From Bacteroidales bacterium (GTDB lineage: Bacteria; Bacteroidota; Bacteroidia; Bacteroidales; Prolixibacteraceae): DNA of 64,000 bases. A program made the translations under genes and the position numbers. Under the pieces are notes generated by a model, which was not told the DNA's origin, did not search any database, and saw only the letters and a list, made by a program, of their open reading frames with translations. This document shows positions 18,826-27,447 of this stretch, in pieces. The DNA lies in NCBI GenBank assembly GCA_015654795.1, contig JAATGF010000172.1:1-64000 (forward strand), written 5' to 3'. How positions within the stretch are numbered: position 1 is the first letter of the stretch; every line of letters begins with the position of its first letter.

Positions 18826-19176
18826 ATGAAAAAGGATCTTACAGAAAGACTTTTGTCACCGAAATTAAGGACTGCTTGGATTATTGCGCCACAGCGGTCA
18901 ACCGTTTTCAATCCTGAATTAGAAGAGTTGGAAAATGTATTTAAAATGTTATCCAGAGATAAAGCGATTGATCTGGCTGAATTTACTGTTAAGCATTTCA
19001 AACTACCGCATCATATCTCAAAAGTTTTTCCTCCTCCGTCAACTAGTCAGAAAATGGCCGCGGAGATCCTTTGTGATGAGCTTAAAATTTACCTTAATCG
19101 ATATCGTTCAATTACAATTTTCCGCAAGATGGTTGTTTTCAAAAATCATTATACAAGTTTAATCAGTTACCAATAA
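18826..19176 (+). CDS. Hypothetical protein
   Basis: 116-aa ORF co-directional with the phage module. Confidence 0.5.
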   Translation: MKKDLTERLLSPKLRTAWIIAPQRSTVFNPELEELENVFKMLSRDKAIDLAEFTVKHFKLPHHISKVFPPPSTSQKMAAEILCDELKIYLNRYRSITIFRKMVVFKNHYTSLISYQ

Positions 19177-19187
19177 ATAATTTCAAA

Positions 19188-19460
19188 ATGGCAAAGAATA
19201 TATATAAAACAGAAATTGCAATAATCAAAACGACAATGCTCCAAAGCCCAAATCCTATGTTTATGCCATGGACGGTAGACTTTTGCAATGAGCGGTTTAA
19301 TTTTAAAACTCCATTTCGCAGCAAAATGCCAAGTGAGTCAAAATCCGAATATGTTAATCAATTTATTGATTTTCTGACTGCTTTTCTCATAAAAAAAGAT
19401 AGTGATAGGTCTGAAAATGAAACCATTTTAGCAATTTATATAAAAAACTTTCTTTCTTAA
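19188..19460 (+). CDS. Hypothetical protein
   Basis: 90-aa ORF in the phage operon. Confidence 0.5.
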   Translation: MAKNIYKTEIAIIKTTMLQSPNPMFMPWTVDFCNERFNFKTPFRSKMPSESKSEYVNQFIDFLTAFLIKKDSDRSENETILAIYIKNFLS

Positions 19461-19496
19461 TAAACATCAAATTCTTAAAATTTTAAAACATTAATT

Positions 19497-19820
19497 ATGA
19501 ATGCAAATAATAAAGCTCAAATTCCTATTCTTGCTAGTTTATCCGATGATCTTTTGATTTCTGCCGTTGCAGAAATAGGAAGTATGCTCGATACAGATTT
19601 GCCTAAATTCAAGCCTGGCATGGACAAAACAAAGTATGCAACCAGGGTCATGGAAAAGGTTGAAGCTTCAGCAGCAAGATTCACGGAACCCGAAGCCAAA
19701 AAATGTGCGGATAAAATCGTTAATCGAATAAAAAATGAAAGCCCTGATCTTTGGTCTATTATTACAGGAAAATTTAAAATGCTTCGTTCAATCTTAAATT
19801 TCAATTACCGTAAAAATTAA
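19497..19820 (+). CDS. Hypothetical protein
   Basis: 107-aa ORF in the phage operon. Confidence 0.5.
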   Translation: MNANNKAQIPILASLSDDLLISAVAEIGSMLDTDLPKFKPGMDKTKYATRVMEKVEASAARFTEPEAKKCADKIVNRIKNESPDLWSIITGKFKMLRSILNFNYRKN

Positions 19821-19824
19821 TGCA

Positions 19825-20097
19825 ATGGATGCACAAAACTATATTTCACCTGAAAATAAAAGACAGATTGAGAAGGAAATGAAAGCTCTTAAAGGAGATT
19901 TTATTTGGTACACCACTGAAATTATTAACGAATGGTTTAACATGACTTATCCCAATATGGAAAAGGTCAATAAGAAACGGCATGAATATATTCGCCTTTT
20001 ATGCCAATATCTGTGGAGACACATAGCAGATTCGAAAGGGATTACTGATTACTCGGAATCTATTGCAAAGCTTAAAAATATGTTCAAAATAGAATAG
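19825..20097 (+). CDS. Hypothetical protein
   Basis: 90-aa ORF, one base from the next gene's start. Confidence 0.5.
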   Translation: MDAQNYISPENKRQIEKEMKALKGDFIWYTTEIINEWFNMTYPNMEKVNKKRHEYIRLLCQYLWRHIADSKGITDYSESIAKLKNMFKIE

Positions 20098-20098
20098 A

Positions 20099-21025
20099 AT
20101 GAATACTTCAAAACCTATTAACGTCCTGATCGAAGAATTCCTAAGCGAAGCTGATTGTATTGCCAGCTCAAAACGGACCTATCGCATTTCGTTGAATCTC
20201 TGGGTTAAGTATATGGTTCAACATGCAGATATAATAAATCCTACGAAAGCAAATCTGTTAACCTATCGTGAGTACCTAAGAGCTCAAGGCAAATCCGTTT
20301 CTACAATCTCACTATATTTTGCAGCAATAAAACTATTCTTTAAATGGTTAAGTATTAAAGATATATTTAATGATATTAGTGCGGGCCTCCAATGGCGTAA
20401 CAAATCTATTTCACACAAAAGGGACTCCCTTTCGATCGAACAGGTATCGCAATTACTGTCCAGAATGGATAATGTCACGTTAATTGAGGCTCGTAATTAT
20501 GCAATAGTTAATCTGATGGCACGGTGTGCATTACGATGTACTGAAGTGTCTAAACTTGATGTTTGTGATTTGATAAAAAAAGGTGACAGGTTTTCACTTA
20601 GATTACAACGTAAAGGCCATAAGGATAAGGATGAATCTATCCATATAACTGACAGTATAATCAATCCAATTAATAAGTATCTGAATCTTAGAGGTGCCTA
20701 TCTTCCGAGTGATCCCATGTTTGCCCGGTGTGGTCAGTGTCCGGGATATCGTTTATCAACCATAACCATAGGCCATATAGTTGTTAACGCTTATTCGTTA
20801 ATTGATACTGAAGGGAAAAGATTGTCCGCTCACTCACTGCGCCATACTGCCGCTGAACTTGCAAAGGATAGTGGTTCGACAGTCTATGAGATTCAGCAGT
20901 TACTTGGTCATCGTGACATAAATACAACCATGATCTATTTAAGCGGTTTTGACCGCAAAGGCAGAGAGGCAGACAACGCTATCAATGCAATCGATGAAGT
21001 GTACAGAAACGCATTAAAAGGATAA
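20099..21025 (+). CDS. Second tyrosine recombinase, XerC/D-like
   Basis: LMARCALRCTEVSKLDVCDL...LSAHSLRHTAAELAKDSGSTVYEIQQLLGHRDINTTMIYLS. Confidence 0.93.
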   Translation: MNTSKPINVLIEEFLSEADCIASSKRTYRISLNLWVKYMVQHADIINPTKANLLTYREYLRAQGKSVSTISLYFAAIKLFFKWLSIKDIFNDISAGLQWRNKSISHKRDSLSIEQVSQLLSRMDNVTLIEARNYAIVNLMARCALRCTEVSKLDVCDLIKKGDRFSLRLQRKGHKDKDESIHITDSIINPINKYLNLRGAYLPSDPMFARCGQCPGYRLSTITIGHIVVNAYSLIDTEGKRLSAHSLRHTAAELAKDSGSTVYEIQQLLGHRDINTTMIYLSGFDRKGREADNAINAIDEVYRNALKG

Positions 21026-21174
21026 AGAACCTGTATAAATTCAAACATTCAAGACATGACATGTGGTTAACACGGAATTTATTGCACATCGAACTATGTT
21101 AAATTGATGTATGAGGGTCACTATAAGTTAGCTAGTCTTAGACATAAGCTAATAGATTGAAAAATAATAGTATA

Positions 21175-21240
21175 GGGGGGCGGGTAAAATCTCTACAGGG
21201 TGACATCCCCGCGACCGCATCCAAAGTAAATTTCTCCGCG
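21175..21240. promoter_or_regulatory. Candidate cos-like/packaging region (GC-rich tract)
   Basis: GGGGGGCGGGTAAAATCTCTACAGGGTGACATCCCCGCGACCGC stands out in AT-rich non-coding DNA upstream of the capsid gene. Confidence 0.45.
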
Positions 21241-21674
21241 TGCTAAATTGGGGAAAATGGGTTTAGCTTTTAGGTTTGAATTGATGCATTACTTAGAAAT
21301 CATTGCTACCTCGTTCTTTTGATTATAAAATTGCGTTGGGTGTCGGAAAAGTAAATTTTGTACACACCTTTTGTGATTCCCAGTTGTTGCGCTCGCTTAT
21401 TCCTTTGATCAATGCTTAAACTTTATTAGCAATTTAACAATAATGATAATCATAAGTATTGTGAATTATGATTTCGGCTAATAATTGAGCTTTTAGCGAG
21501 TTATTTCACTACCGTATTTTTTTTTCTATTCTGATATTTATTTATGTATGCTTTGTAAGTAATAGATATATAGTTGTTTATACTTTAAAATATTTTTTTT
21601 TGATTTTTTTTTGATCCGCTATCAATGTCGGTAGATTTGATCTCATTAAGTATCAAAATCTAATATTATTCAAC

Positions 21675-22940
21675 ATGTCAAAGTTCGATGATTTGAAAGT
21701 AAAGCATAGTGAGCTTACAACTGAATATTTCCGATTAATGGACCAAGGACCAACAAATGAAAACAATAAAAAGTTGGATGAACTTGAAGTTGCAATGGAC
21801 CATATCAATCGGGAAATTGAATTTGAAAATAAAAAATTTCGTTTTAGTGCAAATTATTTTAATAATTTAACAATGGGAGAATCACGTGAATTGCAGAAAT
21901 TTAGCTTTGCAAAGTTCCTGCGCGAAGCTTCAACTGGTGTCCTTACCGGACTAGAAATGGAGTCGCATCAAGAAGGTGTAAAAGAAATGCGTCATATAGG
22001 GGGTGAAGATGCAAAGGGTTTTTGCATCAGTGAAAAGGTGTTACTTGCTACAAATGTTCGTGCAAGTACCGGCCAAAATATTACAAATCCCGCCGATGGT
22101 GGTAATTTGGCACATACAATGCCCGTGATGTATTTTGAAGCGCTGTCAAATGCTCTTGTATTACCCAGCTTGGGAGCTACGTTTTTACCTGGACTTAATG
22201 GCTATTTGCCAATTGTCCGAGGATCGTTGTTTGATGCTGAGTGGTTACCTGAAGGAACTGGTTCAACAACTGTTAAAGCGCAATATGGTAAAATTTTAAT
22301 GCAAGCGAAACGCGTATGTGCTGCCGGTGTATTCTCAAAACAGTTACTTATTCAGACTTCTTTAGGTGTTGAAAACATGATCTTAAACGGTCTGGTAAAT
22401 GCCAATGCGCAAGCTATCCAAACTGCTATAATCAACGGTTTAGCTGCCAATGACCAACCAGTCGGAATATTAACCACCGAGGGTATAGCGATTGTACCGG
22501 GTGGAGATAATGGCATAGCTATAGATTGGTCTCATATTGTTGCTTTAGAAACAGCCGTTGCCCTGGTAAATGCTGATATTGGTTCACTTGGTTACCTTAC
22601 CAATGCAAAGGTTCGAGGCAAATTAAAAAATACTTTGAAATCAGCCGGTGCACCGGCGTATTGTTGGGAAGGGGCTGAGGTCAATGGCTATAAAGCTGCG
22701 GTCACCAATGCAGTACCTTCAAACCTAAGCAAAGGCACAAGCGTTGAAAACTGTTCGGCCATTATTTTTGGTAATTGGAAAGACTTATTGATTGGAAGTT
22801 GGGGAGGTCTTGACGTTGTAGTTGATCCTTACACTTTAGCTGATAAAAGCGAATTGCGTATTATCGTTAATAGCTTTGCCGATGCCGCGATTTCGAATCC
22901 TGCATCATTTTCAATGATGAAAGACGTGCTTACCATTTAA
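21675..22940 (+). CDS. Phage major capsid protein (HK97-fold type)
   Basis: N-terminal coiled-coil scaffold-like region then GGNLAHTMPVMYFEALSNALVLPSLGATFLPGLNGYLPIVRG...WKDLLIGSWGGLDVVVDPYT, typical of HK97-like MCPs. Confidence 0.85.
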   Translation: MSKFDDLKVKHSELTTEYFRLMDQGPTNENNKKLDELEVAMDHINREIEFENKKFRFSANYFNNLTMGESRELQKFSFAKFLREASTGVLTGLEMESHQEGVKEMRHIGGEDAKGFCISEKVLLATNVRASTGQNITNPADGGNLAHTMPVMYFEALSNALVLPSLGATFLPGLNGYLPIVRGSLFDAEWLPEGTGSTTVKAQYGKILMQAKRVCAAGVFSKQLLIQTSLGVENMILNGLVNANAQAIQTAIINGLAANDQPVGILTTEGIAIVPGGDNGIAIDWSHIVALETAVALVNADIGSLGYLTNAKVRGKLKNTLKSAGAPAYCWEGAEVNGYKAAVTNAVPSNLSKGTSVENCSAIIFGNWKDLLIGSWGGLDVVVDPYTLADKSELRIIVNSFADAAISNPASFSMMKDVLTI

Positions 22941-22956
22941 TATGGATTTTTTCATG

Positions 22957-22997
22957 AAAACCCTGCCTTCCAGTTAACCAGACTGGGGTAGGGTTTT
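22957..22997 (+). terminator. Hairpin after the capsid gene
   Basis: AAAACCCTGCC...GGGTAGGGTTTT. Confidence 0.7.
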
Positions 22998-23012
22998 ACT
23001 TTTAAAATCTCA

Positions 23013-23105
23013 ATGGCAACTAAAAATCTTAAGGTCCTGATATCGGTTGATACAAAGCCGTATCGCGCTGAAATTGATCAGGCTGATGTAGTAAATATCA
23101 AATAA
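23013..23105 (+). pseudogene. Truncated duplicate of the tape-measure N-terminus (30 codons)
   Basis: MATKNLKVLISVDTKPYRAEIDQADVVNIK* versus MATKNLKVLMSGDTKPYRAEIDQAGAATTK at 23800. Confidence 0.8.
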
Positions 23106-23106
23106 A

Positions 23107-23565
23107 ATGAAAAAAGACTTTATCACAATCAACGATCAGGAATACCGTGTTGAAATAAACATGAATACGGTTGAAAACTGGGAACGACTTTCAGGCAAAA
23201 GACTTGGACAATTCGAAGTCGAGGCTGCCCAGTCGGCTAAAAAAGGAGGTGTATCAACGCGAGCTATGCTACTCTGGTTTTTTTGCGGTATCACAGAAGG
23301 TGAAGATATCGAAGGTCGCAAGTTTGAAACCAGTTTTCTTGATTTTAAACGCATGCTGAAACCTTCTGTTATGTCTGAATTTGCTGTTATTTTCCTTCGT
23401 CAGTACCTGAAAGAAAAATCAGATTCAGGAACTCATGATGATGTAAAAAAAAAGAAACTGAACCGGTCGCGCTTTGCCAGCTTCGTCAGATTGCGCTGGG
23501 TGAAATGGGTTGGCGCCCTGTTGATTTTGAGTTTTGCCGGCCTGCTTATTTTTTTGATGCATTAA
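23107..23565 (+). CDS. Phage tail assembly chaperone, zero-frame product (gpG-like)
   Basis: Immediately upstream of tape measure; MKKDFITINDQEYRVEINMNTVENWERLSGKRLGQFE...; A9G slippery run at 23445-23454. Confidence 0.65.
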   Translation: MKKDFITINDQEYRVEINMNTVENWERLSGKRLGQFEVEAAQSAKKGGVSTRAMLLWFFCGITEGEDIEGRKFETSFLDFKRMLKPSVMSEFAVIFLRQYLKEKSDSGTHDDVKKKKLNRSRFASFVRLRWVKWVGALLILSFAGLLIFLMH

Positions 23566-23795
23566 CGGGTCATTATGCTGCAAAAAATGAGCGTTTTGAG
23601 TTTGCTTATAACATAGCGCGCATATCCGTTTGCACGCTTCGAAATGTTCAGTTAACACCCGAAACGCAGGTTTTACCGTCTGCGATGTGGCCGGACTGGA
23701 ATTCAAAAGAGGAAAACAACGGAAATGAAACTATCGATCCGCAAAAACTAAATGAAAATATACGATCTGCAATTGATTTTCTGAATAAAAGATAA
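23454..23795 (+). CDS. Tail assembly chaperone, -1 frame extension (gpT-like part of gpGT)
   Basis: The -1 frame is open from the slippery site: ETEPVALCQLRQIALGEMGWRPVDFEFCRPAYFFDALTGHYAAK...; A_AAA_AAG heptamer 23448-23454. Confidence 0.7.
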   Translation, partial: ETEPVALCQLRQIALGEMGWRPVDFEFCRPAYFFDALTGHYAAKNERFEFAYNIARISVCTLRNVQLTPETQVLPSAMWPDWNSKEENNGNETIDPQKLNENIRSAIDFLNKR

Positions 23796-23799
23796 AATT

Positions 23800-25434
23800 A
23801 TGGCAACAAAAAATCTAAAAGTATTAATGTCAGGCGATACAAAGCCGTATCGCGCTGAAATCGATCAGGCCGGCGCTGCAACTACTAAGTTTCAGAAATC
23901 GGCGGGTGATTCGTTTAATGAGTTGGCTCAGGTTTTTGGCGTTCAAATTGGTGATATCAAAGAAAAGTTACAGTCGTTTGCGGGCGGTTTTAAGACGCTG
24001 CTTACTTCTATGAAGGCATCATCCGAAGGCGCTTCGTTTTTTGCCGGTGGAATGAAAATTGTCAAGATTGCACTTGCATCAACAGGCATCGGATTATTAA
24101 TCGTTGCCCTTGCTTCCCTGGTATCATATTTCACACAGACCGAACGCGGAGCCGAATTTGTTGAACGTGCTATGGCCGGATTAAAGGCTGCCTTTAAAGT
24201 TCTGATCGATCATGCTTCCGCTTTTGGAGAGGGTTTATTAAAGATATTTAAGGGTGATTTTCAGGGTGGATGGGACGCTTTAAAGAATTCGGTTAAAGGC
24301 GTTGGTACCGAAATGGCTGAAGAGGCGAAAGAGGCAAGTGCACTTGAGCGCAGATTTCAGGCGCTTGAAGATGCAGAAAAAGAATTGGAATTAGTCAATT
24401 CGGAGCGTAGGGCTAATGCCCGTGAATTGTTTGCACAGTCCAAGGCTGAGAATGTAGATGCCGAAACTAAACAGAAACTCATTCGCCAGGCTATGGCACT
24501 TGAAAAACTTGCCTTTAATGACGAAAAAACATTAGCTGCTGAACGGCTTGCTATTCATAAGGGGCAAGTAGAACAGGGTGAGGCGCGCGACGAACAGAAT
24601 TATAAAACCCTTGAATTACAGGGTGCAATTAACAACCTGAATCGTGACGCCGCAAATGTGGAAATGAGTTATTCTAAAGCCCTGAAAGCCGCAAATAAAG
24701 AGATTGAGGCTCAAACGGCAGCAACTATTAAAGCTGCTGAAGCTGTACGCATCTACGAAGATAATATCAAGAATAGCAAACTAATGGAAGGAAAATTAAC
24801 TGGGACCACTGTTAAATCCAATATTGAAGTATCTACGACATCAAAAGATGGGGGTTTTATGGATAACATCAAAAAATCACAGGCGCTTTCAGATGCGAGA
24901 TGGAGGAAAGAGCAGGAAAATATAGTAAAAACAAAAGATGTTTATATGGATTTATCCGACTCTATTGCAAGTGGATTAAGCGAAATGGCAAATGGTACTG
25001 GTGAATTTTTGGGGAAACTGATTAATGGTGAAGGAAGTCTTAAGAGTTTTGGAGAAATGATTGCAGGGGTTTTTGCGGATATGGCTATCAATGTAGGGAA
25101 AGGAGCCATTTTGACGGGCACGGCTATGTTAGCTCTAAAAACTGCATTAAAATTTGGCAACCCTTATGTTGCTATCGCTGCCGGCATTGCATTGGTTGCT
25201 TTTGGTACTGCTTTGAAAGGGGCTTTATCAAACTCTGCTTCTGGTGGTGCAACCGGATCAATGGAGGGTGGTCAAAAATATAACTACGATTACGATACAC
25301 GTGGAACTATCGGTACCAATCAGGCTGCTACACAAAAGGTTGTCGTTGAAGTAAACGGCACACTTAATGCTTCACCGAAAGGGTTAACGACAACTTTAAG
25401 CAAGGAGAATACAAGGGTTTATTATTCGACGTAG
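23800..25434 (+). CDS. Phage tail tape measure protein (short, 544 aa)
   Basis: Ala/Lys-rich helical protein with hydrophobic segments (IVKIALASTGIGLLIVALASLVSYF; GNPYVAIAAGIALVAFGTALKGALSN), downstream of the chaperone pair. Confidence 0.85.
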   Translation: MATKNLKVLMSGDTKPYRAEIDQAGAATTKFQKSAGDSFNELAQVFGVQIGDIKEKLQSFAGGFKTLLTSMKASSEGASFFAGGMKIVKIALASTGIGLLIVALASLVSYFTQTERGAEFVERAMAGLKAAFKVLIDHASAFGEGLLKIFKGDFQGGWDALKNSVKGVGTEMAEEAKEASALERRFQALEDAEKELELVNSERRANARELFAQSKAENVDAETKQKLIRQAMALEKLAFNDEKTLAAERLAIHKGQVEQGEARDEQNYKTLELQGAINNLNRDAANVEMSYSKALKAANKEIEAQTAATIKAAEAVRIYEDNIKNSKLMEGKLTGTTVKSNIEVSTTSKDGGFMDNIKKSQALSDARWRKEQENIVKTKDVYMDLSDSIASGLSEMANGTGEFLGKLINGEGSLKSFGEMIAGVFADMAINVGKGAILTGTAMLALKTALKFGNPYVAIAAGIALVAFGTALKGALSNSASGGATGSMEGGQKYNYDYDTRGTIGTNQAATQKVVVEVNGTLNASPKGLTTTLSKENTRVYYST

Positions 25435-25513
25435 AATCCTAATGTTGATATAAAATATTAGAAAATACAACTGGTCTCCGAATTGCAGTTGGATAAATCT
25501 GGATTTTTTCATA

Positions 25514-25554
25514 TAAACACCGACGCCAGGGGAAAGCCTTGATCGGTGTTTTTT
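25514..25554 (+). terminator. Terminator after tape measure gene
   Basis: AACACCGA...TCGGTGTTTTTT. Confidence 0.8.
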
Positions 25555-25600
25555 ACTAAATAATGGAGCAGACATCTTTTGATTCACATTACTTATATGT

Positions 25601-25891
25601 TTAATTCAGTTTTTCAATTTGATTATCTGAAGGTAATAATGAGTTTCTGAAATATTTAAAATTCCTATACTTAGGTTTACCTGTAAGCCTTTGAAATTCG
25701 TTATTACAAATTTCAAAGGCTTGCTTTTGGGACAATTCGAAACCTTCTTTGTTTATGCCTTTGATTGTTTCTATAATGACATTCGTGAATCCGTATGGTG
25801 AGATCATTCGAAATAGGCATGATGGATCAGCTAATTTTAGCGTGGCACCTTTAATACATTCTCTTTCTCGTTTTTCAATTACATTTTTCAT
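25601..25891 (-). CDS. Hypothetical protein (element cargo)
   Basis: 96-aa ORF antisense to the phage module. Confidence 0.5.
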   Translation of the reverse strand: MKNVIEKRERECIKGATLKLADPSCLFRMISPYGFTNVIIETIKGINKEGFELSQKQAFEICNNEFQRLTGKPKYRNFKYFRNSLLPSDNQIEKLN

Positions 25892-25987
25892 TTTACGGTT
25901 ATTTGAGGATTTTGAAATTTATGTTTTTAATTTACAAAGCACAATTTTGATAATAAAACAATGTTGTTATTGAGAATCATTAGAGTA

Positions 25988-26455
25988 TTAACGAACAATT
26001 TTTAATGAAGGGTTGAAATTATTCTGATAAGGTGGGTGTTTGTGAATGGCATGTGCTGAATTAGTATACTTCATAATTGCACAATCTGTATACGCTTCAT
26101 CTAGTTCGTTTTTGTGCTTTTCCTTTTGCTTTGACAAAGTATCCCTGTAATATTCGATACCAATCCGGTAATGTTCCATCATTTCGAACATTTTTTCTTC
26201 AGTATCTTTACGATGACATAACATCTGTTTTATCAGATTAAAACTCTGAATCGTATTTAATTTGATTTCATCTGTTAAATGTCCTTCGCAGGATTCGAAG
26301 AGTTGATTTTGAAAATTAGCTAACCTCTTTTCATCCGCTCCGGACCAAAGATATTTGATCGATTTCTTGAGGTGGAATAAATCAGTTTCATCTTTACTCA
26401 TTTCTCGTACTGGTAATTTTTCTGATTTTTTCATTTTTTCATTTTTTGAAGGCAA
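25988..26455 (-). CDS. Hypothetical protein (element cargo)
   Basis: 155-aa charged, coiled-coil-like ORF. Confidence 0.55.
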   Translation of the reverse strand: MPSKNEKMKKSEKLPVREMSKDETDLFHLKKSIKYLWSGADEKRLANFQNQLFESCEGHLTDEIKLNTIQSFNLIKQMLCHRKDTEEKMFEMMEHYRIGIEYYRDTLSKQKEKHKNELDEAYTDCAIMKYTNSAHAIHKHPPYQNNFNPSLKIVR

Positions 26456-26540
26456 TGTAAATCATGAATATTTTGTAATTTACTATTAATTAAGAGGTTG
26501 CTTAGTTTTTTCATATTCAACTTGAATTTCGTTCATGGTT

Positions 26541-27077
26541 TTATAAATTTCCTGCGTGCTTTTGTAAATATGTGCTCTTTGCTATGCTTACTTTGTTTTC
26601 CAATGCCAATAATATTTTATCAAAATCCTCAAGATTTGCGAAGATGTTTGATAAATTCGTCAGAAGTCTAAGCGAATCGTAGAATTCAGAGCTACCCAAT
26701 TGCTTAAGCATGAAGGCAGTTTGTTGGCTGCCTGAAATTAGCGCAAGTAAAGTATTAATTCCAAACGAATATTTAGTAAGATTTTTAGCTAATTCTGAAG
26801 GAGATACAGATTCAAACATTTTCTCTAAGCCTACCACATCACTAGGAGTTTTCATATCTGAAAATATTCTGGCCAATAAATGTATATTTGCTGCATAATC
26901 CGCCATTTCGACACCAATATAGTTGTGCACTTTATCGGTTGTCTCTTCCCCTTCACATGCAACCATGTATAAAATTGATGAGAATTCGATCAAATTATCA
27001 AGAGAATGAGCACATTCTCTTGAATCAATTTCATTTTCGAAAAATCCTTGAAGCTGTTTAAAATTTAAAGTTTTCAT
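26541..27077 (-). CDS. Hypothetical helical protein (element cargo)
   Basis: ORF track start 27134; internal start MKTLNFKQLQGFF at 27077 preferred. Confidence 0.55.
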   Translation of the reverse strand: MKTLNFKQLQGFFENEIDSRECAHSLDNLIEFSSILYMVACEGEETTDKVHNYIGVEMADYAANIHLLARIFSDMKTPSDVVGLEKMFESVSPSELAKNLTKYSFGINTLLALISGSQQTAFMLKQLGSSEFYDSLRLLTNLSNIFANLEDFDKILLALENKVSIAKSTYLQKHAGNL

Positions 27078-27149
27078 TTTGAGTTTTGATTTTAAAGATG
27101 TTTTTTTAATTATGTTAATAATATGTTTAAGCATATGTGTTAAATAAAA

Positions 27150-27180
27150 AAACGCTGTAAATACATGATTTACAGCGTTT
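27150..27180 (-). terminator. Terminator downstream of tRNA-Arg
   Basis: Perfect 13-bp stem AAACGCTGTAAAT-acatg-ATTTACAGCGTTT followed by a T-run on the - strand. Confidence 0.85.
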
Positions 27181-27183
27181 TAA

Positions 27184-27199
27184 TGTGACCCCACCGGGA
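27184..27199. repeat. attR: 16-bp repeat TGTGACCCCACCGGGA at the tRNA-Arg 3' end
   Basis: Identical to 14106-14121. Confidence 0.85.
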
Positions 27200-27257
27200 T
27201 TCGAACCTGGATCAAAGGAACCGGAATCCTCCATTCTATCCATTAAACTATGGGGCC
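27186..27257 (-). tRNA. tRNA-Arg (anticodon CCG)
   Basis: GGCCCCATAGTTTAATGGATAGAATGGAGGATTCCGGTTCCTTTGATCCAGGTTCGAATCCCGGTGGGGTCA folds as cloverleaf; anticodon stem GAGGA/TCCTT with CCG; T-loop TTCGAAT; no encoded CCA. Confidence 0.92.
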
Positions 27258-27447
27258 GTTTCTGAAAGCGGTTACAAAAGTAGTATTATTCTTTGAACAG
27301 AAAATCTTCTGCAAATATTTACATGCAAAATTACCGGTTTTGATCTTCAATGTTAAGTTTTTCTATTCTGTTACGAAATTCTTTCACTTGTTCCAAATTT
27401 TGAGTCTAAAATATTACCTTTGTAACAAACCCTAAATCTAAGATCAT

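Larger units (their letters stand above)
14106..27199. mobile_element. Integrated phage-like / satellite-like element in tRNA-Arg(CCG), about 13.1 kb
   Basis: 16-bp att repeats, integrase next to attL, replication helicase, capsid, tail chaperone and tape measure genes within. Confidence 0.85.

Noticed and set aside
23505-23795. Separate gene starting at ATG 23505
   Set aside because: The -1 frame is open back to the slippery site at 23448-23454, so it is better explained as a frameshift extension of the upstream chaperone.
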